In this document: piece by piece, positions 42,374-52,530 of the stretch
Layout of the letters: each line of letters opens with the position of its first letter
Numbering within the stretch: position 1 is the first letter of the stretch
Origin: Hyaloraphidium curvatum
Lineage: Eukaryota > Monoblepharomycota > Hyaloraphidiomycetes > Hyaloraphidiales > Hyaloraphidiaceae
Direction of reading: 5' to 3'
Length of the DNA stretch: 64,000 bases
NCBI GenBank assembly: GCA_025558095.1
Contig: JAIVFI010000034.1
Coordinates: 1 to 64,000, forward strand
Program-made: the position numbers and the translations under genes
The notes under the pieces: generated by a model
The model's input: the letters and a program-made list of their open reading frames with translations, nothing else
What the model was told of the DNA's origin: nothing
The model's database searches: none

Positions 42374-43163
42374 ATGTCCTGGAGCGGCTTCCACGAGGCC
42401 GGCTTCGTGGCCGACGACCGCCACCTCATCGCCGCTGGTGCCGCTTTGGACGCCCTTCTCGCCGCCGCCCGCCGAGTCGAGGCCTCTGCTTCGAAAGACA
42501 CCCGGCAAGAACTCGCCAAGCGCGAGGGAGCCGCTCCGAAAGCCGCGCTGGAGGCGTCCATCTTCCTGTTCAAGGGCTTCCTGCACGAGGAGGCACGAGC
42601 CACGGCGCTGTCCCGCCTTGAAGGCGAACTGCGGGACGAAGACCGCATCGGTTGGGCCTGGCAAGGTTCTTTCTTGGCGTCCAGCAAGCGCGCATTCCAA
42701 TGGGCCAGGCACCGGGGGACGTCAACCACCGCATCATCATGGCCGTCTTCCACCGCGTACTCGCGCTGGGCCGCAGGTTCCTCGGACCTGCGCAAGCGTT
42801 GGAAGTACCCGACCGTGGAGGAGCTGAGGAGGCGTGGCGCCGATATGGGCAGACCGACCCCGTGGGAAGTGCCCCAGGTCGAACCCCTCCTGGATCTCCT
42901 CTGGCTGCCCACCAGATACACCCTGGCGCTCGTCAGGAGCATGGGCTACTCGCGCCCTCTGCGTCGGCGTCTGGCGGAGGATCTCGGTTTCGTCGACGAC
43001 CTCGCGCTCTGCTGCGCCTCCAACGAGCCGACCGTCGTGTGGCAGGGCAATCCCTGGCCATTGCAGGATCCGACCATGCACAGGCAATTTGCACTTGACG
43101 CCACAGCTTTCATGTTCTCAGTGCTGGTGCAGCTCCTGGCCGAACGCCCGGACCCGTGGCGAC
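42374..43163 (+). pseudogene. MYND-finger family member, copy I part a, body without finger
   Basis: Starts M-S-W-S-G-F-H-E-A-G-F-V-A at 42374. The frame is good, then drops out and back by two compensating indels (about 42655-42780); inside that stretch A-V-F-H-R-V-L-A-L-G-R-R-F-L reads in another frame. It resumes at S-D-L-R-K-R-W-K-Y-P-T and continues through P-L-R-R-R-L-A-E-D and A-E-R-P-D-P-W-R-R. It then runs into a second partial copy instead of a MYND finger. Clearly a family member, but not able to encode the normal protein. Confidence 0.7.
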
Positions 43164-43854
43164 GTTCCCTATCATGCTCTTTGGTTCCGTGCTGTGGAAC
43201 CCGATGATCAGGGCCAGGGAGCTGATGAAGCTCGTCACGTGGGCCAAACCTCTACGCGTCCGGATCGCGGAGGACGTCGAAACGGTCGAGAACCTCGCTC
43301 TGTGCACGGTATCGAACGTCTCCCTGGTCAGGCTGCGAGCGATCCCGGACTGGTCCCGGACGGCTTCTAAGGAAGATCTCGACGACGCTCTCTACTATAT
43401 CAAGGACTGCATCGGGGATCTCGCCATGCTCGCTTTGGAGCGGCCCAAGCTCTGGCAACGCCGATGCGCCGAGCGAGCCGGGTGCCCCGTGCTCTCGACG
43501 GCGGCAGCGGCGTAGATGCTCGTCAATGCCGTCGCCAGGGAACGGCGTGAGGACGTCAAGGACAACTGGAACTTGCTACTCCGCCACTAGGCCTCCCTCA
43601 AGGAGGCGGTCATGCCAGGAAGCGTCAGGACGCCCACATATCCTGGCTTTCTGATTCGGCGCGACGTCTTCAACAGCGTGACCCAGGAGGCCGATGTCTG
43701 CGATTGCTGCGGTAAGCCGCGAGGAGGCGACGTCAAGCTGATGCGGTGCGGGCGGTGCGGGATCGCGCGTTACTGCGGGGCCGAGTGCCAGCGTGCGGCG
43801 TGGAAGGAGCACAAAAAGGACTGTGTCCAGAGAAGTTCTCCGGTAGAGAAGTGA
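43164..43854 (+). pseudogene. MYND-finger family member, copy I part b, duplicated middle plus finger
   Basis: A second copy of the family middle begins directly after part a: L-M-K-L-V-T-W-A-K-P-L-R-V-R-I-A-E-D-V, L-A-L-C-T-V-S-N and A-L-E-R-P-K-L-W-Q-R-R. It meets TAG at 43513-43515. A second in-frame TAG follows in L-L-R-H-stop-A-S-L-K-E-A-V, the same position where copy B has TGA. An intact MYND finger (C-D-C-C-G-K-P, C-G-R-C, Y-C-G-A-E-C, H-K-K-D-C) ends at 43854. The finger with about 25 residues of leader is open from a Met at 43612 and might be made alone. Confidence 0.7.
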
Positions 43855-44059
43855 ATGTATCACATCGATCTCCAAAAGGCCCTCCTTCTTCGGTCGGTCG
43901 GGGAAGCGCACGCAACAATGAGGCGGAGCCCTTGCGCAGCCAGCCCGGCGAAAAGCGCGCGAATCCGGAATCAACCGCCCCGCAACCGCAGGGGCGAAAC
44001 CCGGCCTCGTCCGGCGGCCGCCGCTCCCGCAACATGCGTGTCTCCGCCGCTCCCGCAAC

Positions 44060-44598
44060 ATGCGTGTCTCCGCCGCGGTCCTCCTCGCCCTGCTCGCCGC
44101 GGCCCTCGTGGGGGGCGCGGCCACCGCCCCGGCCCCGCACCTCCGCAGGGTCCGCGGCTGCGCGGAATGCCCCGACTCGCACTACTGGTGGGCCGCGACC
44201 GCCAATGCTGCTCCGGGACGGCTTGCTGACCGTCCGCCGCGTCGGTCGCTTTCCCCGCCGCCCCCATTTCCACCACCAGCGAGTTCCTGGCCGACGGCGT
44301 GACCTGCACCTCGTACGGCGCCGACCGCGGGTCCCTCTACAGGCGGTACGCATCGTCCGACCCCCCTCCGCCTCCCTGCGGCGGGGCAGGAGAGGCGTGC
44401 TGCGCCACCGGCGATCGGTGCGACCCGGGACTCACGGAAAACATCAACCTCACGAGCCCGGTGCCGTGCTCGTGCATGCCTTCTTTCGGGCGGGGGTGGG
44501 GGCATTTCCGGGGTCGGCCTCGGCTGAGCATGCCCGGGAGACGGTGGGCAGCGGCGGGGTCGGGGACGGTGTCGCCGAGCTACGGTATGTCGAATTGA
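44060..44598 (+). CDS. Secreted Cys-module protein 3, short
   Basis: Exons 44060-44187 and 44280-44598 join to 148 residues. Signal peptide (A-V-L-L-A-L-L-A-A-A-L-V), then C-A-E-C-P-D-S-H-Y, a 92-nt intron inside the Cys codon (phase 2), C-E-F, G-V-T-C-T-S-Y and S-L-Y-R-R-Y. One Cys-rich stretch follows (C-G-G-A-G-E-A-C-C-A-T-G-D-R-C), and the tail is not repeat-like. A tandem duplication of about 26 bases puts two identical ATG-GTG contexts at 44034 and 44060; the second gives the better signal peptide, the first being out of frame for it. Function unknown. Confidence 0.68.
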
Positions 44599-44867
44599 CT
44601 TCCGGCCCCCATCCTCATTCATCTCCTGCGTCGCTCCATGGCGCAGACCGGTGCCGAAACTGATTCATTATTGCGGCTGACCATCAGCGATCCGGGGCGA
44701 ATGTTGCCGATCTTGGCGTGAACCACCCGGCGGCGAGGGTCCTGACCCACCCGGCGGCAAACGGGCCCAACTGTCCCCCCATTTCGTCGGACATCACTCG
44801 GCGGTCCGGCACCTCGGCGGTCCGGCACCGGGCGAATCGCACCGTCGCCTTGGAACTCTGTCGCAAT

Positions 44868-46440
44868 ATGGCGCCCAACTCTGTCGCCGATCCGGCGCCG
44901 CTGTCGGCCGACTACCTCGTCATCGGCGCCGGCGCACAGGGCCTGGCGTTCCTCGACACGCTGCTGCTCGGCAACCCGTCCGCCACCGCCGTGCTCGTCG
45001 ACCGCTACGAGCGACCGGGAGGCCACTGGACGACGGCGTATCCCTTCGTGCGGCTCCACCAGCCGACGCAGTTCTACGGCGTGGCGTCGGTGCCGATGGG
45101 GTCCGGCCGCGTCGAGGCCAGCGGCGGGAACAAGGGCCTGGCCGAGCTCGCGCCGGCGTCGGAAGTCTGCGTGGGTAACTCTCGCTGCTGCCGACCCGTC
45201 CTCTGCTCACCCTTGAATCGTGGCAGGCCTATTTCAACAACGTGCTGCACGGCAAGCTGCTCCCGACCGGCCGCCTCACCTACCTCCCCCTGCACGACTA
45301 CGACGAGGCCTCCAACTCCGCCGTCTCGCTGCTCTCGGGTGCCCGCACCCCCATCACGGCCAAGAAGATCGTCGACTCGGCCTACTCCCGCGTCGTCGTG
45401 CCGTCGATGCGCCCGCCTCCCTTCCCCGTCGCCCCCGGCACGACCATCGTCGCCGTCAACGGCCTCCCCAAGGCCATCAGGCCCGACGTGCCGCGGTACT
45501 GCGTCCTGGGGAGCGGCAAGACCGGCGTCGACGCCGTCACCTTCCTGATCGAGATGGGCCTCGACCCCGCCCGGATCACCTGGGTGATGCCCCGCGACGT
45601 GTGGCACATCGACCGGGCGTCGATGCAGCCGGGCGGGATATGGCTGCCGCACATGCTCGAGGTTGCGGGCAGGACGGCGGACGCGGTGTCCAAGGCCGAG
45701 AGCATCGTGGACTTCTACCACCGGATGGAGGAGGCGGGCGCCATCATGCGGCCGGACGGGGCAATGGAGCCCGTGTCGGATCACTGCGGCAACATCACCC
45801 GGGCCGACCTGGAGATGATGCGGTCGGTCAAGGACGTGGTGCGGATGGGGAGGGTGACGGCCATCGAGGAGGATGGGATGGTGCTGGAAAAGGGCAAGAG
45901 GGAGATGCCGAAGGGCACGGTCTATGTGGATTGCACGGCCAACGGGCTGGCGAGGCGGCCGCCGGTCAAGGTGTTCCAGGAGGGGCGGATCGTGATCCAG
46001 CCGATCCACTACTGGTAGGCAGCCCGTGCCGTGGCGCCGACGCCGCGCTCACTCATGCATGCCGCCCCCTTCACAGCCAACAGGTCTACTCGGCCGCCGC
46101 CATCGCCCATCTCGAAAACACCTACCCCTCCGACGACGCGCGCAAGAACGCTGCGGCGATGCCGGTCCCGCACCCCGACACCCCCGCCGACGCCGTCAAG
46201 TCGCGCGTGATCGACGCGCGCAACCGCGCCGCGGAGCTGTCGGACCCGCTGCTGCGCAGGTGGCACGACGGGTGCCGGCTCAACTTCTGGTCGTACTTTG
46301 CCCCCGGCATCCTCGACCTGCCGGAGGAGCAGTACGAGGCGGCGTGCAAGGAGAGGGCGGCGGGGCAGCTGGCCGTCGCGGAGGTGCTCGAGGGGCTGCT
46401 GCGGAAGGAGGGGCACAAGCTCTACGATTCCGAGTTCTGA
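44868..46440 (+). CDS. FAD/NAD(P)-binding monooxygenase-like flavoprotein
   Basis: Three exons, 44868-45170, 45227-46014 and 46077-46440, join in frame to 484 residues. FAD Rossmann motif V-I-G-A-G-A-Q-G-L-A-F near the N-terminus, then R-P-G-G-H-W and A-Y-P-F-V-R-L-H-Q-P, typical of FMO-like flavoproteins. A second nucleotide-binding motif reads V-L-G-S-G-K-T-G-V-D-A. The C-terminal 120 residues have no recognised domain. It is much more distant from the monooxygenase at 253-2263 than a duplicate would be. Reaction and substrate unknown. Start Met 44868 immediately precedes the domain. Confidence 0.78.
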
Positions 46441-46824
46441 GGCGGGCGCTGCGCCGGGTGGTGGCGTGGGCCTTTGATCGACTTCTGCCAACTGGGCTGC
46501 CCGATAGACAGCCGCGCCTTCCGAATGCCGTTTCTCAAGCAGCCGGCCTCGAACCTCCTAGACTTGGAGAGTCCTCCCTGCGTACCGATCAGCACCGCCA
46601 TGCCGCCGTCCGGTCGCGCGGTTCCCGTCTGCGTTGAGGCTGCAGACGAATCGTGGCTCCACGACAATCCAAGGACGCGAAGCCGTTTGTTCTATGGTCT
46701 GTCTGCTGGTCGGACGCGATGCCAAGAACCGCGGGAACTTCGACAAGGGCGTGCCGCAGCGGGTGAATTTGGTGGACCCACGAACCGCCCACGAGTCGGT
46801 CCTTTATCCTTCGCTTCCCCAACC
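46441..46824. other. Intergenic region
   Basis: About 380 bases between the flavoprotein stop and secreted module 4. No conserved frame, repeat or RNA gene recognised; presumed promoter of the downstream gene. Confidence 0.35.
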
Positions 46825-47654
46825 ATGAGATCCGGCCTCCCCGTGCTCCTCGCCCTCGCCCTCGCCTTCTCCGGGGCCCTGGCGTGAGTTCCCGCGCGGG
46901 CGGGTGGCGGCGGCGCTGATACCCCGGGCAGGGCGCCGCAGCTGGCCGAGCGCGGCGCCGCGCGCACGCTCGTCGCGCAGTGCTCCGAGTGCCCCGACGA
47001 CATCGACGTGTTCTGCGAGCCGGACGTGGGCGGCCGCGTCGCGTGCGTGCGGTACGCCGACAACCTGCGGTCGCTGTACCGCCGCTACGCGGGCGACGTG
47101 AACGACGTCTGCGGGCCGTCCAACACCTGCAACTCGGCGTCCGCAATCTGCTCGGGGGGCTTCTGCGTCGCTTGCGGGGGCAACGGCGAGCCGTGCTGTG
47201 CCTCGAGCACGTGCTCGACAAACCATTACTGCTACGGGGGCACCCAGTGCAACCCGTGCGGAGGTCGGCCGGCCCGCTCCGCTGACTCCGCCCGGCGCTA
47301 ATCGCCCCCCGCCGCCCCGCGCAGCCCTGGGACAGATCTGCTGCCCGACGCTCGACCCGCTGCTTCGGTGCCACGGCGACGGAGTCGCCTGCAACTGGAA
47401 CAACAACGCTTGCATGGCGTGCGGCACCATCCCCAACGGGCCCTGCTGCTCCGACAACACGTGCTCCTCCATCGGCACGCAGTGCGTGGGGACCGTGTGC
47501 CTGGAGTGCGGCAGTGGGTACCGCTTTCGCCTGCCGCGTGCCGCGTCGCTGACCTCGGGTCCCCGCGACGGCAGGGGTGGGGAAGCCGTGCTGTTCGTCG
47601 GGCAGCCCGTGCCCCACTTCGGGCACCTGCAACGGCTTTGCGCAGTGCGTGTAG
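46825..47654 (+). CDS. Secreted Cys-module protein 4 with cysteine-rich repeats
   Basis: Four exons (46825-46883, 46932-47263, 47325-47513, 47575-47654) join to 219 residues. Same structure as module 2: signal peptide, first intron in phase 2, T-L-V-A-Q-C-S-E-C-P, V-F-C-E-P, V-A-C-V-R-Y-A-D-N and S-L-Y-R-R-Y-A-G-D. Cys repeats follow with C-G-G-N-G-E-P-C-C-A and C-C-S-D-N-T-C units, ending G-F-A-Q-C-V. Module 2 and this gene are clear paralogues, differing most in the repeat part. No membrane anchor or GPI signal is seen, so release from the cell is likely. Function unknown. Confidence 0.78.
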
Positions 47655-47916
47655 GGCGCAGACGTGGTCGGGACGTTTGGGCACGAAAGTCTGACCGGGA
47701 AGCTGTGAGGCGACGGAGAAGAGCCCCAATCAGATCTAACTATCTAGCGATGCCTGATCCTGGCGGGGCCCAGCCGGCGTCTGAGGCAACACACGGAATG
47801 CGGTTTGTGGACGGCAGTCGGATCAAACAGAATTGGAACCCCCCGGGTGCCCGCTCGTGGATCGTCTGGCCTGTTGGGGGCGCGTCTGCCGTCCCACCAT
47901 TGCCCCCGTCGGTGAG

Positions 47917-48854
47917 ATGACCGCGGCCCGGCGTGGGCCGGCGCTGCTCGTCGGTGCCTGCCTCGTGTTTCTCTCGCTGCTCGCCTCGCCGCGGAGGAGC
48001 GCCCCGCCGGGCTGGGCCGCGCACTGCGCCGCGTCGCTCGTCGCCGCCGAGGCGCGCTCGGCCGAGGAGCGCCGCCTCCGCGCCGACTTCCTGCGCGCCA
48101 CCGCCGGCCGCAACCTGTCCGCCGCGCCGCGGCTGCCCCTTCGGCGATGGCGGTAAGTGGGCCTGCTTCGCCGAGCTCGCCCGTCCGGGGCACCCGTGCC
48201 TGGTGTATTCCGTGGGACGACTTCTCGTTCGAGACAGAGGTGCGGGACCTCAACCCCGCCTGCGAGGTACACACCTTCGACCCGACAACGGACGCCGCCG
48301 AGTCGTCGCAGCTGGCTGCGCAAGTCAACTCGGCTTTCCGCAGTGTGTGGTGGGGCAACCGCACCGTCGTCTCCATCGCGGAAGAGCTGGGACACCTACA
48401 TCGTCGGATCGACGTGCTCAAGATCGACTGCGAAGGGTGCGAGTTCCTCCCCGGCTTCCTGGGCTTCTTTCAGAACTGCGCACCACGCGGCGGCCGCCCT
48501 GCGATCCCCGTGGGCCAGCTCCTGATCGAAGTCCACGCCACCCGGTTCCCTCCGCCTGCGTGGAACGAAACCCCCACATTCCTCGACTTTTCCCTTATCT
48601 CGGAGCTCTTCTCCTCCATCGAACAATGCAGCTTCCATCTGTTCCACAAGGAACGGAACCACTGGGGCTGCTACGGGTACCCCTTCTCGTTCGCTTCGTG
48701 GGACGCGGCGAGGACGGGGCACTGGCTGGACCACTGCCCCGAGGTGCCGTGGGAGGAGTTCCTGGACGGGGTCGGGAGGGAGGAGGGGAGGCGGGGATCG
48801 GGCGGGGGGGACCCGCGGGGCGGGGATGATGACGGGGACGGCGGGGCCACGTAG
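47917..48854 (+). CDS. Membrane-anchored methyltransferase-like protein, frame-disrupted
   Basis: From Met 47917 a signal-anchor-like segment (L-L-V-G-A-C-L-V-F-L-S-L-L) leads to a methyltransferase-like domain of the FkbM/METTL24 type. Its blocks are F-G-D-G-G-K-W-A-C, P-C-L-V-Y-S-V-G, D-F-S-F-E-T-E-V, C-E-V-H-T-F-D-P-T, V-L-K-I-D-C-E-G-C-E-F and L-L-I-E-V-H. These blocks lie in three successive frames with changes near 48125 and 48215 and no usable splice signals there. Two single-base indels, or sequence errors, are the simplest reading. The C-terminus ends in a Gly/Asp-rich tail. SAM-dependent methylation is inferred from fold only. Confidence 0.6.
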
Positions 48855-48904
48855 GGAGCCGGAGCTGCAAAAGCCCGGTTCTTTTGGCGGCACACTTCCG
48901 ATCT

Positions 48905-49200
48905 TCACTTCGTCGCCGGGGAGCTCCTCGGGACGCAGTCCTTCTTGTGCTCCTTCTAGGCCGCCCGCTGGCAGGCCCCGGAGTACCGCGCGATCCGGCA
49001 CCGTCCGCAGCGCGTCAAAAGTTACCTCACCTTTGGGCTTTGCGCAGCAATCGCACCAATCCGCATCGGTAGAAAGGTGGCCAGCTTGTATCTCGTGTTT
49101 TCCTCGTGTCCGGGAAGCACAACCGCGCGGCCAGGCACCCCACGAAGCCCGAGAACTGGTCCCAAGCCTCCCGGTAGCGCGTCCTATAGTGACAATAGAA
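48905..49200 (-). pseudogene. MYND-finger remnant (copy J)
   Basis: Minus-strand sequence matches the C-terminal family segment: C-D-C-C-A-K-P-K-G-E-V at about 49020-49060. After a one-base shift it reads C-G-R-C-R-I-A-R-Y with the next Cys changed to Ser, then C-Q-R-A-A with the Trp codon changed to TAG, then K-E-H-K-K-D-C and a stop at 48905. The shift, the lost zinc ligand and the internal stop show that this finger is dead. Upstream sequence towards 49200 may hold traces of the family body but cannot be aligned with confidence. Confidence 0.65.
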
Positions 49201-49276
49201 CGGAAGAGGTTCGAAGAAGGCATTTATGGTACAGCGAATGTACATCAGCAGAGACGCAGATCGGACAACCGTGCCA

Positions 49277-51493
49277 TCAGACCACCCCCACGTCCACCGA
49301 AGACGTCCCCGATCCCGAGCCCGGCCCCTTCCCCGCCCCTCCCTCCAGCGACGAAGCCAGCACCGACGCCACTGACCCCGACACGGCCCTCCCCAGCACC
49401 GCCCCCCTCTCCCCCCGGTCCAGCAGCAGCACGTCCGCGATGAAGTCGCTGTCCGCCGCCTCCTCCCACTCCTCCGGCCCCAGCGACGAACTCGACCCGC
49501 CGCCGGGCAGCGCCGGAACCAGCCCCGACTCGAGCATCGCCGCGTCGAACGCCTCGGATACCCTCCGCGCCTGGAACCCGTACCCCGACGCCAGCCTCCG
49601 CAGCGCCCTCGCGACGGTCCGCGCGCCGCCCTCGAACGCCTTGGCGCGCCGCATCCGCTCCGTCCTTTCCCAGGGCTGCTCGCCCTCGGGGGGCACCCCG
49701 CGGAGGAGGGCGGCCTCGGCGAGGAGCACCTTGCCCGCGGCAAAGGTCGGCGCGAGGAGGACAAAGTGCCCCCTGCGGAGCTCCGGGTCCGCGCGGAGGA
49801 AGCACGCGAGCATCCGCGAGAACCGCAGGCAGCGCGCGGCGCCCGCGGTGCGGAAGCCGGCGGCCAGGAGCACCTCGGATGCGTGGCCCTCGGCGCAGAG
49901 GAGGGACTGCAGCGCGGATTGGGCGTGCATGGGGGTCGGGAAGACGGAGCGGGAGAGCAGCGGGGCGGCGTCGCCGTGGGAGAGGGGGACGCCGAGGTCG
50001 GGGGGGAGCACGGTGGGCGCGGCGTCGGCGCAGGCGGCGAGGGAGGCGGCGGCGGTGCGGAGGCGGTGCGGGTCCGAGGCGTGGGTGCGGAGGGAGTAAG
50101 AGATGAGGTGGCGGAGGTAGTTGGAGAGCTGGAAGAGGCACATGACCGAGGCGCTGCCCTCGAGGGCCGCGCGGGCGAGGGCGCGGGCGGTGCGGGCGAT
50201 GCCGGGGAAGGAGGAGGCGCCGAACTGGATCGAGGGGTCCGAGCCGGCGCGGAAGGCAACCAGGCTGCCGAAGGCCTCTTCGCGGTTGGGGTGGATGAAC
50301 CAGGCCTCGCCGCACGGCACGGGCCACGCGTGCTTGTGAAAGTACTGCGCGATGGTTGGCCGCCCCGTGAAATGGGCCATGCCCGTTTCGGGGGCCGCGA
50401 CGATGATGCGCGCCCGCAGCACCGACTCGCGGTACACCCACGCGTCTGCGTTGGCCGGCGGTCCCGAGGGGAGTAGCCGGAACAGCGCGTCCGTGACTTT
50501 CGCGGCACGGATGATCACGGGCGCCGTCTTTTGCGGCTGCCCGCCCACGACGACCACGTCCAGCAGAGAAACCAGCGTCTGCGCCGTCTCGAGGCCGTCG
50601 ACGCTGCGCGCAAGCAGGAGCTCCCGCACCCGCTCGACGCACCACCTCGAGAACGAAACCCTGGCCCGGTCGCCGTACGACGTCAGCAGACGGGCGCCGG
50701 AGGCGGCCAGGGCAAAGAGCAGCGCTGTGGGGACGCGGCCCGAGTAGACGGCCGAAGGGCGGTTGAACGCCTCCTCAAACGTCTGCCTGTGCACAATGGG
50801 ATACATGGGGTCGTGCGTGTCCCAGTATTCGCGCACGGCGGGGAGCAGCAGGTCCATCGGGTTGAGGGCGCCGCCGAGGTCCGGAGGGGGGTGCAGGGGA
50901 ACAAGCGGGGGAAAGCGGGCCGTAGAGGGGGCAGACGCGGGGAACCCGGCGGGCGGGGTGTCGAACGACGGCGGCGGCGTCTTTGCCGGAGAAGGAAACG
51001 TGGTCTGCGGGCCCGGCGACCCAAGGGCGCCGCCCTGTGCCCTGAAGGCGCCGTGGGGAGCGCCGGCCCCGCCCTCCGGGCCGAACGGGAACGACCTGAC
51101 GCCAAACTGCGACCCCCCGGGCCCGGTGTCCGCCGCCTGCCTCGTTTCGAGCACTATTGCGACGACCGGCACGGGGTCCAGCCGCGAGTCGGTTGCCGTC
51201 ACCGAGTCGTCGTCGCGGCGCCGGGGGTCGCCCCCGCTCCCGCCCTCCCGTGCGCCGCTGCATTCCGAATTTCGCTCATCGCCGCCGTCCCTTAAAGCCG
51301 CGGCCCGCCGCGCCAGGTCGCCCCACAGCGGCGCTTCCGACGGCGCGGGGCTCGGCAGCATCGCGGCGTCGGCCGCTCCCGGCGCCTGAGCGCCGTCGGC
51401 CGCACTCAGCGCCACGAATCCCGACACGGACAGCGGTTGGGCCGGCTCATGGCGCCGCTGTGGCCGGCCGGCGGGGCGTTGGCGGCGGGGCAC
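49277..51493 (-). CDS. Fungal-specific transcription factor region protein, no zinc cluster seen
   Basis: One uninterrupted frame of 738 residues. After a disordered Pro/Gly/Ala-rich N-terminus, from about residue 215 the fungal-specific transcription factor middle homology region begins: Y-W-D-T-H-D-P-M-Y-P-I-V-H-R, T-F-E-E-A-F and A-L-L-F-A-L-A-A-S-G-A. Helical segments follow (R-E-L-L-L-A-R-S-V-D-G-L-E-T-A-Q-T-L-V). In most members a Zn(II)2Cys6 cluster precedes this region; none is in this frame and no Cys-rich exon was recognised upstream. Either it lies in a missed exon, or this member acts without one. Predicted nuclear; targets unknown. Confidence 0.78.
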   Translation of the reverse strand: MPRRQRPAGRPQRRHEPAQPLSVSGFVALSAADGAQAPGAADAAMLPSPAPSEAPLWGDLARRAAALRDGGDERNSECSGAREGGSGGDPRRRDDDSVTATDSRLDPVPVVAIVLETRQAADTGPGGSQFGVRSFPFGPEGGAGAPHGAFRAQGGALGSPGPQTTFPSPAKTPPPSFDTPPAGFPASAPSTARFPPLVPLHPPPDLGGALNPMDLLLPAVREYWDTHDPMYPIVHRQTFEEAFNRPSAVYSGRVPTALLFALAASGARLLTSYGDRARVSFSRWCVERVRELLLARSVDGLETAQTLVSLLDVVVVGGQPQKTAPVIIRAAKVTDALFRLLPSGPPANADAWVYRESVLRARIIVAAPETGMAHFTGRPTIAQYFHKHAWPVPCGEAWFIHPNREEAFGSLVAFRAGSDPSIQFGASSFPGIARTARALARAALEGSASVMCLFQLSNYLRHLISYSLRTHASDPHRLRTAAASLAACADAAPTVLPPDLGVPLSHGDAAPLLSRSVFPTPMHAQSALQSLLCAEGHASEVLLAAGFRTAGAARCLRFSRMLACFLRADPELRRGHFVLLAPTFAAGKVLLAEAALLRGVPPEGEQPWERTERMRRAKAFEGGARTVARALRRLASGYGFQARRVSEAFDAAMLESGLVPALPGGGSSSSLGPEEWEEAADSDFIADVLLLDRGERGAVLGRAVSGSVASVLASSLEGGAGKGPGSGSGTSSVDVGVV

Positions 51494-51788
51494 GGAGGTC
51501 CCTTCCAGTCATCGCGGCCGGTCGGCCATCACCGCTTCGCCGCCGGCGGGGCTGAGCCCCGGCGCGATCGACTTACGCCGGTACGAGATGGGCAGCAGTA
51601 GGGCTGGGCTGTTTTAGAGCGTACCTGGATGGGCTGTAACTGAGCTGGATGGCGGGCTGGGTCTAAATCGGAAACGGGCTTCGGACTTGGGATATTGGGG
51701 TTCTCCTAGCGGAGCCGGCGATCCAGGTTCCAAAAGAGCGAATCTCGGCGCAAACGAGGTTCTGTGTTTATCATAATGATGCAGGACT
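51494..51788. other. Intergenic region upstream of the transcription factor gene
   Basis: No gene seen. A 16-base string (CGGCGCAAACGAGGTT) at 51746-51761 recurs identically at 54344-54359, on the far side of secreted module 5. Confidence 0.4.
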
Positions 51789-51925
51789 GATGTCGGCCCC
51801 GTCACGCCAACGGCGTACAGCTTCACCGCAACGGGGACGGTCACCTACACGTGGGTCATCCGGGATGGTCCTCCGGCCCCGGCGCCCTTGCTGAGCCTTC
51901 CTGCTCCGCGCAGCCGAGCGGATAG
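51789..51925 (+). pseudogene. 3' end remnant of a second module-5-like gene
   Basis: Coding traces V-T-P-T-A-Y-S-F-T-A-T-G-T-V-T-Y-T match the end of the repeats in module 5. They are followed by a gtgggt...gcgcag stretch and a tiny terminal exon (CCG AGC GGA TAG) like that gene's last intron and exon. The rest of the gene is missing, so this is a truncated duplicate about 0.6 kb upstream of the complete one. Confidence 0.65.
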
Positions 51926-52530
51926 GGTGTCTCGGTTGCTGCAGGCCTGCGGTGTTCTGCGGGACTGCGGGTCGGCGTGAGCAGGTGGCTCTCAATGGAT
52001 GTTGGCGCTTCGGCAAGGGGGGCTTTCACCGGCCAGTTGGACGGATTGATGGTGCACAGAGCTCGCGATGGATCGTGCTCTCTATGGAATGGCATCGGTC
52101 TATTAGTAGTCTTCGATCCTCAGTCCGCGAGGGAACCCCACCGGGACCTGCGTCAAGCGGAGTCTCGACAAGAGCGGGGGCCCGAGACGCAACGGCGCCG
52201 AAACTGACGAGGGGTAAAGAGGCCAATCTCGATCGTGAATGGCCAGTTGCGGAGCCGAAGGTGTTCCAGGACTTATGTCGATGGCTCTCGTCCAATGCCG
52301 TGCTCCGCCGCGGCCGAGAGGACCCATTGACTTCCCGGACTGCTGCGCCGGCCACCCAAAACAGAGCGTGCAAAACAGCCGAATCCCGCCAAACGCCGGT
52401 CTCCATGCCCTGTCGAAACGCAGGCAAAGTTGCCATGCCGACCCAGTCTCCCTCTACCGCGGCGGCGCGCGTTCGGGCGGGGTTCGGCGTCAGCAACCAA
52501 ATAAGCCGGAGACGTCCTGCAACGCCGGAG
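51926..52530. other. Upstream region of secreted module 5
   Basis: About 600 bases with scattered open frames on both strands but no domain or paralogue match. Presumed promoter of the gene at 52531. Confidence 0.35.
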
